Below are positions 8,737 to 17,707 of a DNA stretch of 64,000 nucleotides, piece after piece. Location of the stretch: positions 1 to 64,000 of the forward strand of contig NZ_JAMXMX010000019.1 of NCBI RefSeq assembly GCF_024055725.1. Reading direction: 5' to 3'. The DNA is from Actinoallomurus spadix (lineage in GTDB: Bacteria; Actinomycetota; Actinomycetes; Streptosporangiales; Streptosporangiaceae). The notes beneath the pieces are model-generated. The model was not told where the DNA came from and made no database searches. It worked only from the letters and a program-made list of their open reading frames with translations. Positions within the stretch are counted from its first letter, which is position 1. Every line of letters starts with the position of its first letter. Made by a program: the position numbers and the translations under genes.

Positions 8737-8830
8737 TCAGTGGAAGCCTGCGGCGTGAGCCGCCGCCCACCGGGCGAACGCGCGGGCCGGCCTGCCGGTG
8801 ATCCGCTCCACGCCCGGCACACCTCGGGCG
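8737..8830 (-). pseudogene. 3' remnant of an NAD(P)-binding (NmrA-like) oxidoreductase gene
   Basis: On the minus strand a short frame ending in TGA at 8737 encodes RITGRPARAFARWAAAHAAG and two more residues. This resembles the conserved tail of NmrA-like NAD(P)H-binding reductases (TGRPxRxFxxWAxxHAxxF). Upstream in the same frame the homology disappears within about 30 codons and no Rossmann motif is found, so only a gene end remains. It sits between two plus-strand genes in a 246-bp gap. Confidence 0.4.
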
Positions 8831-8905
8831 GGTGTTCGGCCATGCCGGCGAAGCCCACCGGAGACCGTGTCCACGGCCGGTCCGTAGCACAGGCTGCCAT
8901 CTCGG

Positions 8906-8911
8906 TAGAAT
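8906..8911 (+). promoter_or_regulatory. -10 element of the groES-like gene
   Basis: TAGAAT lies seven bases before the GTG at 8919 and no ribosome binding site is present, which fits a leaderless transcript. No convincing -35 hexamer or CIRCE/HrcA inverted repeat is visible, so this chaperonin gene is probably not under HrcA control. Confidence 0.5.
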
Positions 8912-8918
8912 CCCGACT

Positions 8919-9239
8919 GTGGCCGACCCGAAGTTCGAGATACAGATGCTGCACGACCGCGTCATGGTGCGCCCCGAGAAGGAGTCGGGAGAACGCCGCA
9001 GCAGCGGAGGCATCGTGATCCCGGCGACCGCCGAGCAGTCCAACCGGCTGGTGTGGGGCGAGGTCTGCGGAGTCGGTCACAACGTGCGCACCGTCAAGGT
9101 CGGCGACATGGTGCTGTACCACGACGAGGACCAGTACCAGGTCGAGGTGCAGGGCGAGCAGTACCTCGTGATGCGCGAGCGCGACCTGCACGCCGTCGCG
9201 AACGAGCGCCCCGAGTACGGCACCGGCCTCTACCTCTGA
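8919..9239 (+). CDS. groES: GroES-like co-chaperonin (stand-alone)
   Basis: A 106-residue Cpn10-fold protein. It shows the N-terminal LHDRVMVRPEK strand, the mobile-loop region with ESGERRSSGGIVIP, and the C-terminal VGDMVLYHDED and YLVMRERDLHAV strands. GroES caps the GroEL ring. Here no groEL gene follows, and the sequence is diverged from the usual actinobacterial GroES (an eight-residue N-terminal extension and a GTGLYL tail), so it is likely an additional Cpn10. The GTG start is probably leaderless. It converges on an SDR gene 80 bp downstream. Confidence 0.85.
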   Translation: MADPKFEIQMLHDRVMVRPEKESGERRSSGGIVIPATAEQSNRLVWGEVCGVGHNVRTVKVGDMVLYHDEDQYQVEVQGEQYLVMRERDLHAVANERPEYGTGLYL

Positions 9240-9319
9240 CGTTCGCGTCCCTGGGCACGCCGTGGCGCGCCGGGGCCCGGCTCACGGCGGCAGGTGTGGA
9301 CCCCGGGACTGCGGCCGGT

Positions 9320-10054
9320 TCAGTCGTACCTGCGGCCGGTGCGCGAGGAGAGACGGCCCGCGAGATTTCGCGGGATCAGCTTGCCGAGGCCGACCAGGGC
9401 CTTGTACTGCACGCCGGGCACGCTGACGGTGACGCCCTTCCGGAAGTCGCGTAGCGCGTCCGCGACGACCCGGTCGGCGTCCAGCCAGAACGGCTTAGGG
9501 ATGCCCGAGACGTTCATCTCCGCCCGGTCGTGGAACTCGGTGCGCACGAAACCGGGGCACAGCGCCATGACGTGGACGCCCGGGACGTCCGCGGCCACGC
9601 CCTGGCTGAACCCCACCACCCACGCCTTCGACGCTCCGTACGTGCCGCGTGAGAAGAACGCCGCCACGGAGGCGACGTTGATGACACCGCCGCGCCCGCG
9701 TTCCCGCATGCCGGGCAGGGCCGCGTGCGTCAGCCGCAGCACCGCCTCGCAGTGCACCCGCAGCATCGCCAGTTCGTCCTCGAGAGGGACCTGCAGGAAA
9801 CGCCCCTTTTGCCCGAACCCGGCGTTGTTGACGACGAGGTCGGCGTGGCGGGCGGCCTCCTCGCCCTTGGCGAGACCGTCGTCCGTGGCCAGGTCGGCCA
9901 CGACGACCTCGGCGTTGCCGCAGTCCTCGGCCGCGCGGGCCAGCCGCTCCGCGTCACGGGCGAGCAGGATCAGGCGGAAGCCGTCCGCGGCGAGCCGCCG
10001 GGCGAACGCCGCGCCGATTCCCGCGGTGGCGCCGGTGATGAGGGCAGTGGGCAT
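9320..10054 (-). CDS. Short-chain dehydrogenase/reductase
   Basis: A 244-residue classical SDR. The Rossmann motif TGATAGIG (7-14), the NNAG motif and the catalytic Ser with YxxxK (YGASK) are all present, followed by CPGFVRTEF, typical of the DltE/YqjQ-like branch. NAD(P) is the expected cofactor; the substrate is unknown. GATAAC lies eight bases before the ATG at 10054 and a weak GAGG lies in between, so the start may be leaderless. It is separated from the upstream secreted-protein gene by a hairpin at 10152-10183. Confidence 0.85.
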   Translation of the reverse strand: MPTALITGATAGIGAAFARRLAADGFRLILLARDAERLARAAEDCGNAEVVVADLATDDGLAKGEEAARHADLVVNNAGFGQKGRFLQVPLEDELAMLRVHCEAVLRLTHAALPGMRERGRGGVINVASVAAFFSRGTYGASKAWVVGFSQGVAADVPGVHVMALCPGFVRTEFHDRAEMNVSGIPKPFWLDADRVVADALRDFRKGVTVSVPGVQYKALVGLGKLIPRNLAGRLSSRTGRRYD

Positions 10055-10151
10055 GACCTCAGGTTATCCGCCGCCGATCCGGACCGATCTTGCCGCGGTC
10101 ACGGCCACCGGCACACCCGCCCGCGTCGGTCACCGCGGCGACATGGCACGA

Positions 10152-10183
10152 AGGCCGCCCCCTGGGAAGAAAGGGGACGGCCT
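10152..10183 (-). terminator. Hairpin terminator after the small secreted-protein gene
   Basis: AGGCCGCCCCCT and AGGGGACGGCCT form a 12-bp stem with one mismatch and an 8-nt loop. It lies 80 bp past the stop of the 10,264-10,698 gene on the same strand and before the SDR start. There is no long T tract. Confidence 0.55.
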
Positions 10184-10263
10184 CCGTGAGCACGAACCAT
10201 TCGACGATCACCGCGCCGACGGACGGCTCGGCCGCCGGTGTACGGATCAGGCGCGGCCGCAGA

Positions 10264-10698
10264 TCACTTGTGCACCGTGGCGCAGGCGGCGCCCGCGTGG
10301 TTCACGTACGCCTTCGTCGGCGCGACGCCGGCGCAGAGGCGCGTCTTGTTGGGGAACTTCTTCTTGACGATCAGCTCGATCGACGGCACGTTCTTGAACT
10401 TCTTCTTCGCCCAGAGGATGTAGAACTTGTGCTTGGGCGCGGCCACCTCGATGTAGGCCCAGCCGGAGACCTTCGTACCCTTCGACGCCTTGGTCTTGCT
10501 CCAGACGGTGACGGTGTCGACCTTCAGTCCCTTGCCCTTCACGTAGGCGCAGAACTTGGAGCCGCACGGCCAGGCGCTCTCCGTGTGCACCGTGCCCGCG
10601 CTCGCCGTGTGCACCGTGCTCGCGCTCGCCGTACCGCCGGTGAATGCCAGACCGGCCACCGCGACGGCGCCGGCGAGGGCCATGGAGAGTCTCCGCAT
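10264..10698 (-). CDS. Small secreted basic protein, unknown function
   Basis: A 144-residue protein with a classical signal peptide: MRRL, a hydrophobic core to about residue 20, and cleavage near ASA. The mature N-terminus contains a short duplicated THR-VAL-HIS-rich segment (STVHTASAGTVHTESA). The remainder is lysine-rich with several paired KK residues and four cysteines, suggesting one or two disulfides outside the cell. GGGAG lies five to six bases before the ATG. I recognise no domain. It stands alone between hairpins. Confidence 0.7.
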   Translation of the reverse strand: MRRLSMALAGAVAVAGLAFTGGTASASTVHTASAGTVHTESAWPCGSKFCAYVKGKGLKVDTVTVWSKTKASKGTKVSGWAYIEVAAPKHKFYILWAKKKFKNVPSIELIVKKKFPNKTRLCAGVAPTKAYVNHAGAACATVHK

Positions 10699-10824
10699 GT
10701 TTCTCCCTTGGGGTGATCTTGTGCGACGAGATCACCCTAGGGACGCGAAGGGCCGCGACACAGAGTCTGCGGACTCAACCGGAGAGCAGGACCCGAGACC
10801 TATTCGTGGTGCCGTCGAGACCTG

Positions 10825-11520
10825 TCAAGCCAGGCAGCGCAGGGCGTCGCGGAGGCCGGTGTCGAGCGGATGGCCGCCGGGCAGGCGTCCCACGGTGGCC
10901 TCGACGAACTCCGCCGGGGTCAGCCGGCCCAGCGCCTGCGGCGTCCGCACCACCAGGTCGCCGTCGTCGTCCTCGGCGACCTCCACCGGGGCGCCCTTCT
11001 CCGCCAGCGCGAACCGGCCGACGACGACGCGCCAGGCCGTGCGCTCCCGCGCGTCGTCGACCGGCACGCCGACGTCATCGCCGTGCGTGGCGTACTCGGA
11101 GGCGTAGTGGAACGCCTGGAGGCCGACCGGGTACGGCCCCGCCATCGTGGGCAGCCGCGCGTCGCGGCCGAGGTCGCGCATCCGCCGGCGGGTGTCGCCG
11201 CTCCGCGTGCGCCACTCATCGAGCACCTCCTCCACGGGCATGGCCCGGCGCGTGCGCACGCACCAGTCGTTGAAGCCCGCGAGGCCGGAGACGCCCTTCT
11301 TCTCCAGGCGGGACCACAGCCCGTCGAGGTCGTCGTCGAGGCAGGCGTGGTTGTAGTCCTCCTCACCGGCGAGATGGGCGAGGACGTCGCGGACCGTCCA
11401 TCCCTCGCATCGGGACGGCCGCGTCCAGTCGTCGTCCTTCAGGCCGCTGAAGAAGCGGTCGAGGCGCTCGGCCTCGCCGTCGAAGATGGCGAACGGGTCG
11501 AGATCATCGAGTGTCGTCAC
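10825..11520 (-). CDS. Maleylpyruvate isomerase-family (mycothiol-dependent, DinB-like) protein
   Basis: A 231-residue four-helix-bundle protein. The segment WTRPSRCEGWTVRDVLAHLAGEE near residues 32-54 is the signature of the TIGR03083/maleylpyruvate isomerase N-terminal domain, and a later ASEYATHGDDVG segment supplies the metal-site histidine. Members use mycothiol as thiol cofactor. The specific reaction is unknown. The GTG at 11520 is chosen because AGGAGG lies seven bases upstream; the frame also extends to 11553. Confidence 0.82.
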   Translation of the reverse strand: MTTLDDLDPFAIFDGEAERLDRFFSGLKDDDWTRPSRCEGWTVRDVLAHLAGEEDYNHACLDDDLDGLWSRLEKKGVSGLAGFNDWCVRTRRAMPVEEVLDEWRTRSGDTRRRMRDLGRDARLPTMAGPYPVGLQAFHYASEYATHGDDVGVPVDDARERTAWRVVVGRFALAEKGAPVEVAEDDDGDLVVRTPQALGRLTPAEFVEATVGRLPGGHPLDTGLRDALRCLA

Positions 11521-11587
11521 GCCCGTCCTCCTGCCCCAGGGACGCCGGGCCATGCCGGTCCGGCGCGATGCCGCGGGGAATGCCGGT

Positions 11588-12001
11588 TCAGAAGCGGTAG
11601 TGGAAGCCGACGCCGTACCGCGCGAGCTTGGCCGACCTGCTGACCTTGACCCCGGTGAGGGTGAACTGCCCGACCTTGACGGACTGAGGCGTCGTCGAGG
11701 CGGTGAACCTGCGGCTGGTGCGACCGGAGACGTCGGTCACGATCACCTTCACCTGTCCGGCGTGCGCGGCGCCGGTCTGCACCCGCAGGCCCGCCGTGGT
11801 CTTCGTCGTGCCGGCGGCCTGCCACCAGGCTCCCGTCTTGGCGTGCCGCTTGGCGGGCGAGTGCGACGCGGTGGCCCGCGCGGACGGAGACCTCTTCCGG
11901 GCGGCGCCCTGTTCGCGCCGCGCCGCGCCGGCCGGGTCGCTGCAGCCCGCCAGCAGCCCGAGCGCGACGATCACAGCCGGAAGGCGTACGCCTCCGCGCA
12001 T
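11588..12001 (-). CDS. Small lipoprotein, unknown function
   Basis: A 137-residue protein with a lipoprotein signal peptide: hydrophobic core then LLAGC, with Cys20 as the lipidated residue. Residues 28-55 are a basic Ser/Ala/Arg/Lys linker, probably crossing the peptidoglycan. The C-terminal 80 residues are rich in Val/Thr and likely form a beta-sandwich. AAGGAGGAAG before the ATG is a strong ribosome site. The next gene downstream on this strand is the maleylpyruvate-isomerase family gene, 67 bp away. Confidence 0.72.
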   Translation of the reverse strand: MRGGVRLPAVIVALGLLAGCSDPAGAARREQGAARKRSPSARATASHSPAKRHAKTGAWWQAAGTTKTTAGLRVQTGAAHAGQVKVIVTDVSGRTSRRFTASTTPQSVKVGQFTLTGVKVSRSAKLARYGVGFHYRF

Positions 12002-12174
12002 TCTTCCTCCTTATTGAGCGACGGGAGAAAACCTTAGCCGCTGGCGGGCCTCCCGGTGACCACGGCCGTACCGCCGGGCTCCGGCCGGCGCCGGGGCTTC
12101 TGGCGGTCGCCGGGGCGCACGGCCTACAGTCGGCAGTGAAGGTGATCGACGCTTTTCCGAGATCCGGAGTGGAG

Positions 12175-13356
12175 ATGCCCTATTACCGCGCCGTCGGGGA
12201 GATCCCCCGCAAACGGCACATTCAGTTCCGCAGGCCGGACGGCGGGCTGTACGCCGAGGAACTGATGGGGGAGGAGGGGTTCTCAACCAACTCCTCGCTG
12301 CTCTATCACGTGAACCCGCCCACGGCGATCGTCAAGAGCGAGGGCGTGGACCTGCCGGCGCACGCCACCCGCACGTCGCCCAACCATCCGCTGCTGCCGC
12401 GCCACTTCAAGATGCACGAGCTGACGGCCGGGGGAGACCCGGTGCTCGGACGGCGGCTGCTGCTCGCCAACGAGGACGTCCGCATCTCGTACGTCGCCGC
12501 CGACACGGACGGCGAGCTGTACCGCAACTCGGTCGGCGACGAGTGCGTGTACGTGGAGGCCGGCCGCGCGCGCCTCGAGTCGGCGTACGGACCGCTGGAC
12601 GCCGGCCCGGGCGACTATGTCGTGATCCCGACCGGGACCATCCACCGGTTCGTCCGCACCGATCCGGCCGAGCCGCTGCGCCTCATCGTCTTCGAGGCCT
12701 CCGGGCACATCCGGCCGCCGAAACGCTACCTGTCGCAGTACGGCCAGTTGCTGGAGCACGCGCCCTACAGTGAGCGCGATCTGCGCGGCCCCGCCGAGCC
12801 GCTGGTCTTGGAGGGGGAGGACGTGCCCGTGCTCGTCCGCACCCGCGCGGGCCTGTCCCGGCTGACCTACCGGAACCATCCGCTCGACGTCGTCGGCTGG
12901 GACGGGTTCCTCTACCCGTTCGCGTTCAACATCGCCGACTTCGAGCCGATCGTGAAGCGCACCCACGCGCCGCCGCCGGTGCACCAGACGTTCGAGGGCC
13001 CGAACTTCGTCATCTGCTCCTTCTGCCCCCGGCCGCTCGACTTCGACGAGGCGGCGATCCCGATTCCGTACAACCATCACAACGTCGACTCCGACGAGGT
13101 GATGTTCTACGTCGCCGGCGATTACACGGCGCGCCGCGGCTCGGGGATAGACATCGGGTCGATAAGCCTGCATCCCTCCGGATTCACCCACGGCCCGGCG
13201 CCCGGCGCCGTGGAAGGCGTCATCGAGGCGGTCGGGAAGGGCCTCAAGACCACCACGGAAACGGCTGTGATGATCGATACGTTCCGGCCGTTGAATATCG
13301 GGGGAGAGGCGTTCTCCGTCGAAGCGTCCGATTACGCCTGGAGCTGGGCTCGCTGA
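12175..13356 (+). CDS. hmgA: Homogentisate 1,2-dioxygenase
   Basis: A 393-residue cupin-fold iron dioxygenase that opens the ring of homogentisate in tyrosine and phenylalanine breakdown. The N-terminal RKRHIQFRRPDGGLYAEELMG is characteristic of the bacterial enzyme. The active-site region has NHHNVDSDE (His and Glu iron ligands) and HPSGFTHGP (third His). I choose the ATG at 12175, preceded by GGAG; an in-frame GTG at 12136 sits six bases after TACAGT and would be a leaderless alternative adding 13 residues. The isomerase and hydrolase partners are not nearby, so the pathway is scattered in this genome. Confidence 0.9.
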   Translation: MPYYRAVGEIPRKRHIQFRRPDGGLYAEELMGEEGFSTNSSLLYHVNPPTAIVKSEGVDLPAHATRTSPNHPLLPRHFKMHELTAGGDPVLGRRLLLANEDVRISYVAADTDGELYRNSVGDECVYVEAGRARLESAYGPLDAGPGDYVVIPTGTIHRFVRTDPAEPLRLIVFEASGHIRPPKRYLSQYGQLLEHAPYSERDLRGPAEPLVLEGEDVPVLVRTRAGLSRLTYRNHPLDVVGWDGFLYPFAFNIADFEPIVKRTHAPPPVHQTFEGPNFVICSFCPRPLDFDEAAIPIPYNHHNVDSDEVMFYVAGDYTARRGSGIDIGSISLHPSGFTHGPAPGAVEGVIEAVGKGLKTTTETAVMIDTFRPLNIGGEAFSVEASDYAWSWAR

Positions 13357-13362
13357 CCCTCG

Positions 13363-13384
13363 TCTCCGGGAGGAACGCCGGAGA
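13363..13384 (+). terminator. Hairpin after hmgA
   Basis: TCTCCGG and CCGGAGA form a perfect 7-bp stem with an 8-nt loop, starting six bases after the hmgA stop. No T tract follows. Confidence 0.45.
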
Positions 13385-13638
13385 TGTCGAGGCTGCCGTG
13401 GCTCGAATCGGCCATTGACGGCCTTTTCGGCATCTCCGGTCGGCGTCGCCCATCTTTCATTTCCAACATCTCCCCAGGAATGCGACGTCTCGCCGGGTCG
13501 CGCACGGTAATCGGGAATGACCGAGTGTGATCAAAGGTCGTCCGGGTAGTAGTGGCGATGGATCCGAAAGGCCGCCGATAAAGGCGGTCGAAAAGGTCCG
13601 TGCAACGCAGTTCCTGCTACCTCAAAACGGAGATCTGC

Positions 13639-13998
13639 ATGCGAAAGATGTACGCGCTCGGAACGGGAACGATGGCTCTCGCCGCGGTCGTGGCGACCGG
13701 TCTGGCCGCCCACGCCGACAAGGGCGAGCCGCCCGCACCGCCGGCCGCCCACCAGGCGGCGACCAGCGGCTACCAGGTCGTCGTCCTGCCCAACGCGAAC
13801 GTCCCCGCCTTCCAGCGGCGCACCGTCTACTGCCCGGCCGGCAAACACGTCATCGGCGGCGGCGGCGAGGCCCGGGGCAACGGGGCCATCCTTGTCGGCA
13901 GCTTCCCGACCTCCGACGGCCGCGGCTGGATCGCCCTGGGCCGGCAGCCCGGCTACAGCACGGTCGGAATCAGCGTCTACGCGATCTGCGCGTACTGA
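13639..13998 (+). CDS. Small secreted protein, unknown function
   Basis: A 119-residue protein with a signal peptide (MRKMYALGTG, hydrophobic core, cleavage near AAHA). The mature part has YQVVVLPNANVPAFQRRTVYCPAGKHVIGGGGE and ends in SVYAICAY; two cysteines (in VYCPAGK and AICAY) could form one disulfide. The pattern of a Cys followed by GxxVIGGG resembles small actinomycete exported beta-sandwich proteins. GGAG lies eight bases before the ATG. The 282 bp between this gene and hmgA hold only the hmgA hairpin. Confidence 0.7.
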   Translation: MRKMYALGTGTMALAAVVATGLAAHADKGEPPAPPAAHQAATSGYQVVVLPNANVPAFQRRTVYCPAGKHVIGGGGEARGNGAILVGSFPTSDGRGWIALGRQPGYSTVGISVYAICAY

Positions 13999-14142
13999 CC
14001 CGGCCGCGGTCCACCGCCCGGGACGAGGCCGGTGGACCCGCGTGACCCGCACATCCGCGTGACCCCACGGCGCCGGCCGCTCGAATCCTCGGGCGGCCGG
14101 CGTCCGCGTTCCCGCCCGCCACGCCTCACCGGACCCGGTCCG

Positions 14143-15756
14143 TCAGGCCAGGGCGGGCACCGCCGCGAGCAGGGAACGGGTGTACTCGTGCGCGGGGGCG
14201 GCGTACAGTTCCTCCACCTCGGCGAGCTCCACGAGTGCGCCCCCGCGCAGCACCGCGACCCGGTCGCTCACCTGGCGGATCACCGCGAGGTCGTGGGACA
14301 CGAAGACGATTGTCAGGCCGTAGTCCTCCTGCACGTCGCCCAGCAGGTCGAGAATCTGCGCCTGCGTCGAGACGTCGAGCGCGGAGACCGCCTCGTCGCA
14401 GACCAGCAGCCTGGGCCGCAACGCCAGCGCCCGGGCGATGCCCACGCGCTGGCACTGCCCGCCGGAGAACTCATGCGGGTAGCGGTCATGACGCGCCGGT
14501 TCCAGGCCGACGCGCTCCATCAGCTCCCGCGCCGTTCTCCGCGCCTCGCCGTCGGGCACGCCGCGGACCCGCAGCGGGTCGGCGATGGCGTCGCCGACGG
14601 TCCGCCGCGGGTTCAGCGAGGACACCGGATCCTGGAAGACCATCTGCATCTCGCGCCGGACCTGGCGCAGCCGCTTCTCCGGCAGCCCGGTGACCGTCTC
14701 ACCGTCGAACACGATCCGTCCCGACGTCGGGGGCAGCAGCCCCACCATCATCCGTACGAGCGTGGTCTTGCCGCTGCCGCTCTCCCCGACGACACCGAGG
14801 GTCTCGCCGCGCCGTACGTCGAGTGAGACGGCGTCCACGGCGCGCGTCGTCTCGCGTCGCAGGCCGCGTCCGGGCCGCCGGAACTCCCGCGTGAGGCCCG
14901 TCACGGTCAGCAGGGGCTCCCCGGGGTCGCGCCGGGCGTCGCGGCGGGCGTGCCGCGGAGCGTCGAGGCGGGGCACCGCGTCGAGGAGCGCCCGGGTGTA
15001 CGGCCGCGCCGGAGCGCGCAGCACCTCGCGTACCGGTCCCTGCTCGACGACCCGGCCCCGGTGCATGACGAGGACCTCGTCGGCCGACCGCGACACCACG
15101 CCGAGGTCGTGCGTGACGAGGAGCAGCGCCATCCCGGTGTCGGCGCGGAGCTCGTCGAGCAGGTCCAGGATCTGCGCCTGCACGGTGACGTCGAGGGCAC
15201 TGGTCGGCTCGTCGGCGACCAGCACCTCCGGTTCGCAGGCCAGCGCCATGGCGATGAGGGCCCGCTGCCGCATGCCGCCGGAGAACTCGTGCGGGCGCGC
15301 CCGGGCCCGCCGCGCCGCGTCCGGGATGCCGACCCGGTCGAGCACCTCCACCGCCCGCGCCCACGCGGCCCGGCGATCGGCGCCCGAGTGAGCGCGGTGG
15401 ACCTCGGCGATCTGGTCTCCGATCCGGTAGTAGGGGTCGAGCGCCGTCATCGGATCCTGGAAGATCATCGCGATGCGCCGGCCCCGTACCCGGCGGACCC
15501 CTTCGCCGTCGAGTCCGTTGACCTCCACCCCGTCCGGGCCGCCGAGGAGGATCCGGCCGGTGACCCGCGCGCCCGTGGTCCGGTGCAGGCCCAGGAGCGC
15601 GAGCGCCGTCGTGCTCTTGCCGGACCCGGACTCTCCGACCACGCCGAGCGCCGCACCGGCGGCCAGGTCGAACGAGACCCCGTCGACGGCACGGAACGCG
15701 CCTTCGCCGGTGGAGTACTCGACACTCAGATCCCGCACCGACAGGACGACGCTCAC
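14143..15756 (-). CDS. ABC importer ATPase, fused DppD-DppF type
   Basis: A 537-residue protein with two complete ABC domains in tandem. Domain 1 has Walker A GESGSGKST, Q-loop FQDP, signature FSGGMRQR and Walker B LVADEPTSALD. Domain 2 has GESGSGKTT, FQDP, FSGGQCQR and LVCDEAVSALD. The domains meet around residue 260. It powers an oligopeptide/nickel-type importer. The GTG start overlaps the permease stop (GTGA), which makes it the last gene of a four-gene operon. Each domain ends in the oligopeptide-family region with PYTRALL or EYTRSLL. Confidence 0.92.
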   Translation of the reverse strand: MSVVLSVRDLSVEYSTGEGAFRAVDGVSFDLAAGAALGVVGESGSGKSTTALALLGLHRTTGARVTGRILLGGPDGVEVNGLDGEGVRRVRGRRIAMIFQDPMTALDPYYRIGDQIAEVHRAHSGADRRAAWARAVEVLDRVGIPDAARRARARPHEFSGGMRQRALIAMALACEPEVLVADEPTSALDVTVQAQILDLLDELRADTGMALLLVTHDLGVVSRSADEVLVMHRGRVVEQGPVREVLRAPARPYTRALLDAVPRLDAPRHARRDARRDPGEPLLTVTGLTREFRRPGRGLRRETTRAVDAVSLDVRRGETLGVVGESGSGKTTLVRMMVGLLPPTSGRIVFDGETVTGLPEKRLRQVRREMQMVFQDPVSSLNPRRTVGDAIADPLRVRGVPDGEARRTARELMERVGLEPARHDRYPHEFSGGQCQRVGIARALALRPRLLVCDEAVSALDVSTQAQILDLLGDVQEDYGLTIVFVSHDLAVIRQVSDRVAVLRGGALVELAEVEELYAAPAHEYTRSLLAAVPALA

Positions 15757-16742
15757 GTGAGGACCACCCTCCGGTCGACCGCCGCGTACAGCAGGTCGGC
15801 GGCGGTGTTGGCCAGGACGACGGCCAGGCCGGCCGTCAGCGTCAGGCCGGCCACCACCGGCAGGTCGACGTTGTTCGACGACTGGACGATCAGCTGCCCG
15901 ATGCCAGGGAGCCCGAACAGCGTCTCGGTGAGCATCGCGTTCACCAGCACCGCGCCGAACTCGACGGCGTTGATCGAGATCAGCGGGGTGAGGGCGCCGC
16001 GCAGCGCGTGCCGCCCGATGACGCGGCGCTCGGGCAGGCCGTAGGCGCGGACGGTCCGGATGTGGTCCTCCGACAGGGTCTCCAGCATGCCCGTGTGCGT
16101 CAGCCGCGTGAAGATCGCGGACTGCAGGATCGTCAGTGTCAGCCACGGCAGGACGAGGTTGCGCGCCCAGCCCGCCGGATCCTCGGTCAGCGGGACGTAC
16201 ACCGGGAAGTCCAGCCACCGCAGCCACCCGCAGAACACCATGAGCAGCAGCAGGCCGCTCACGAACACCGGGGTGCCGAGGCCGCCGAGGACGAAGACGG
16301 TGATGAGGCGGTCGGTGAGCCGCCGCTCCCGCAGCGCCGACACCAGGCCGAGGGCGACGCCGGTGACGGTCCACAGGACGAGCGCGCCGGCCGTGAGCGA
16401 CAGTGACACCGGCAGCCGCTGGGCGATCAGGGAGAGCACCGGCAGGTCCGTCTGGAACGAGTAGCCCAGGCACGGCGCGGCGCAGTGGCTGACGTCCGGC
16501 CCCGAGCTGTAGTCCCGGCCGGCCACCAGGCCCTCCAGGAAGTGCCAGTACTGGGTCGTGATCGGCTGGTCGAGGCCGAGCTTGTGGTGGATGGAGGCGA
16601 GCTGACCGCCGTCGCAGCCCTTCCCGCAGACGAGCACCGCCGGGTCGGCGGGGATGGCGTAGAAGATGCCGTAGACGACGGCCGTCATCACGACCAGCAG
16701 CACGAGCAGGCTGCCGAGGCGGCGGAGCAGGTAGCGGGTCAC
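15753..16742 (-). CDS. ABC importer permease, DppB type
   Basis: A 329-residue membrane protein with six helices. The N-terminal membrane helix is followed by a long extracellular loop with four cysteines (CGKGC, SHCAAPC), typical of DppB/OppB-type subunits. The EAA-like cytoplasmic loop reads TVRAYGLPERRVIGRHALRGALTPLI and couples to the ATPase. It pairs with the DppC-like permease just upstream, whose stop overlaps this GTG start by 4 nt. The substrate is presumably a peptide or a metal chelate. Confidence 0.9.
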   Translation of the reverse strand: MTRYLLRRLGSLLVLLVVMTAVVYGIFYAIPADPAVLVCGKGCDGGQLASIHHKLGLDQPITTQYWHFLEGLVAGRDYSSGPDVSHCAAPCLGYSFQTDLPVLSLIAQRLPVSLSLTAGALVLWTVTGVALGLVSALRERRLTDRLITVFVLGGLGTPVFVSGLLLLMVFCGWLRWLDFPVYVPLTEDPAGWARNLVLPWLTLTILQSAIFTRLTHTGMLETLSEDHIRTVRAYGLPERRVIGRHALRGALTPLISINAVEFGAVLVNAMLTETLFGLPGIGQLIVQSSNNVDLPVVAGLTLTAGLAVVLANTAADLLYAAVDRRVVLT

Positions 16743-17698
16743 CGGCGGCCTCGCAGGGACGCCTTGGGATCCAGAGCGGCGCGCAGGCCGTCCGCCAGCA
16801 GCGTGAACGCCAGGACGGCGGTCAGCAGCGACAGGCCCGGCACGAGCACGTACATCGGGTCCGCGCGGAACCAGGTGGTGGCGGTCGACAGCATCTGCCC
16901 CCAGGAGGAGGCCGGCGGATGCACGCCCACGCCGAGGAAGGACAGCCCCGCCTCGGACACCATGTTCCCCGGCAGCAGGATCGCCGCGTAGGTGAGGACC
17001 TGCGGCAGCGCGCCGGGCAGGATCTCGCGCAGCGCGATCCTGCCCGGCGACGCCCCCGACAGCCGGGCCGCGGCGACGTAGTCCCTGCTCTTGAGGGACA
17101 GCACCTGCCCCCGGGTGAGCCGGGCCGTGCCACCCCAGTTGAACAGCCCGATGACCAGCATCAGCAGCACCGGCCGGGGGAACGACTGCGGCACGATCGC
17201 CAGCAGTGCGATCGCGAACATCAGCTGCGGGAACGAGATGGCCAGGTCGATGAGCCGGCCCAGCGTGGCGTCGGCCCACCGGCCGCCGAATCCCGCGGCC
17301 AGCCCGACCGCCACGCCGAGCAGCAGCTGCACGACGAGCGTGCCGAAGGCGACGGCGAAGGAGATCCGCGCCCCGTACAGGGCACGCGCGAACAGGTCGC
17401 GCCCGGTGGTCGGCTCGACGCCCAGCCAGTGGTCGGCGCCGGCCCCGCCCAGCGCGCCGCGCGGCACGCCGCCGCGCGCGGAGTCCAGCAGCTGCGTGTG
17501 GAACGTCGTCGTGTCCTGCCCTTCCAGCGCGGTCAGCAGCGGCGCGAGGACGGCGGCCAGGACGAGCACGCCCGTGACGATCAGGCCGGCCATCGCGGGC
17601 CGGTCGGACCGCAGGCGGCGCAGCACCTGGCGGGCGCGGGCCGGCGACCCGGAGACGGCGGCGCCCGGGTCGCGGACCTCCGCGAGGACTTCACTCAC
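16739..17698 (-). CDS. ABC importer permease, DppC type
   Basis: A 319-residue permease with the DppC/OppC N-terminal helix (about 38-58), then DHWLGVEPTTGRDLFARALYGARISF, typical of OppC proteins, and an EAA loop AARLSGASPGRIALREILPGALPQ. The gene order binding protein, C, B, ATPase differs from the usual A-B-C-D order. It starts 9 bp after the binding-protein gene. Confidence 0.9.
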   Translation of the reverse strand: MSEVLAEVRDPGAAVSGSPARARQVLRRLRSDRPAMAGLIVTGVLVLAAVLAPLLTALEGQDTTTFHTQLLDSARGGVPRGALGGAGADHWLGVEPTTGRDLFARALYGARISFAVAFGTLVVQLLLGVAVGLAAGFGGRWADATLGRLIDLAISFPQLMFAIALLAIVPQSFPRPVLLMLVIGLFNWGGTARLTRGQVLSLKSRDYVAAARLSGASPGRIALREILPGALPQVLTYAAILLPGNMVSEAGLSFLGVGVHPPASSWGQMLSTATTWFRADPMYVLVPGLSLLTAVLAFTLLADGLRAALDPKASLRGRR

Positions 17699-17707
17699 GT
17701 CACCGGC

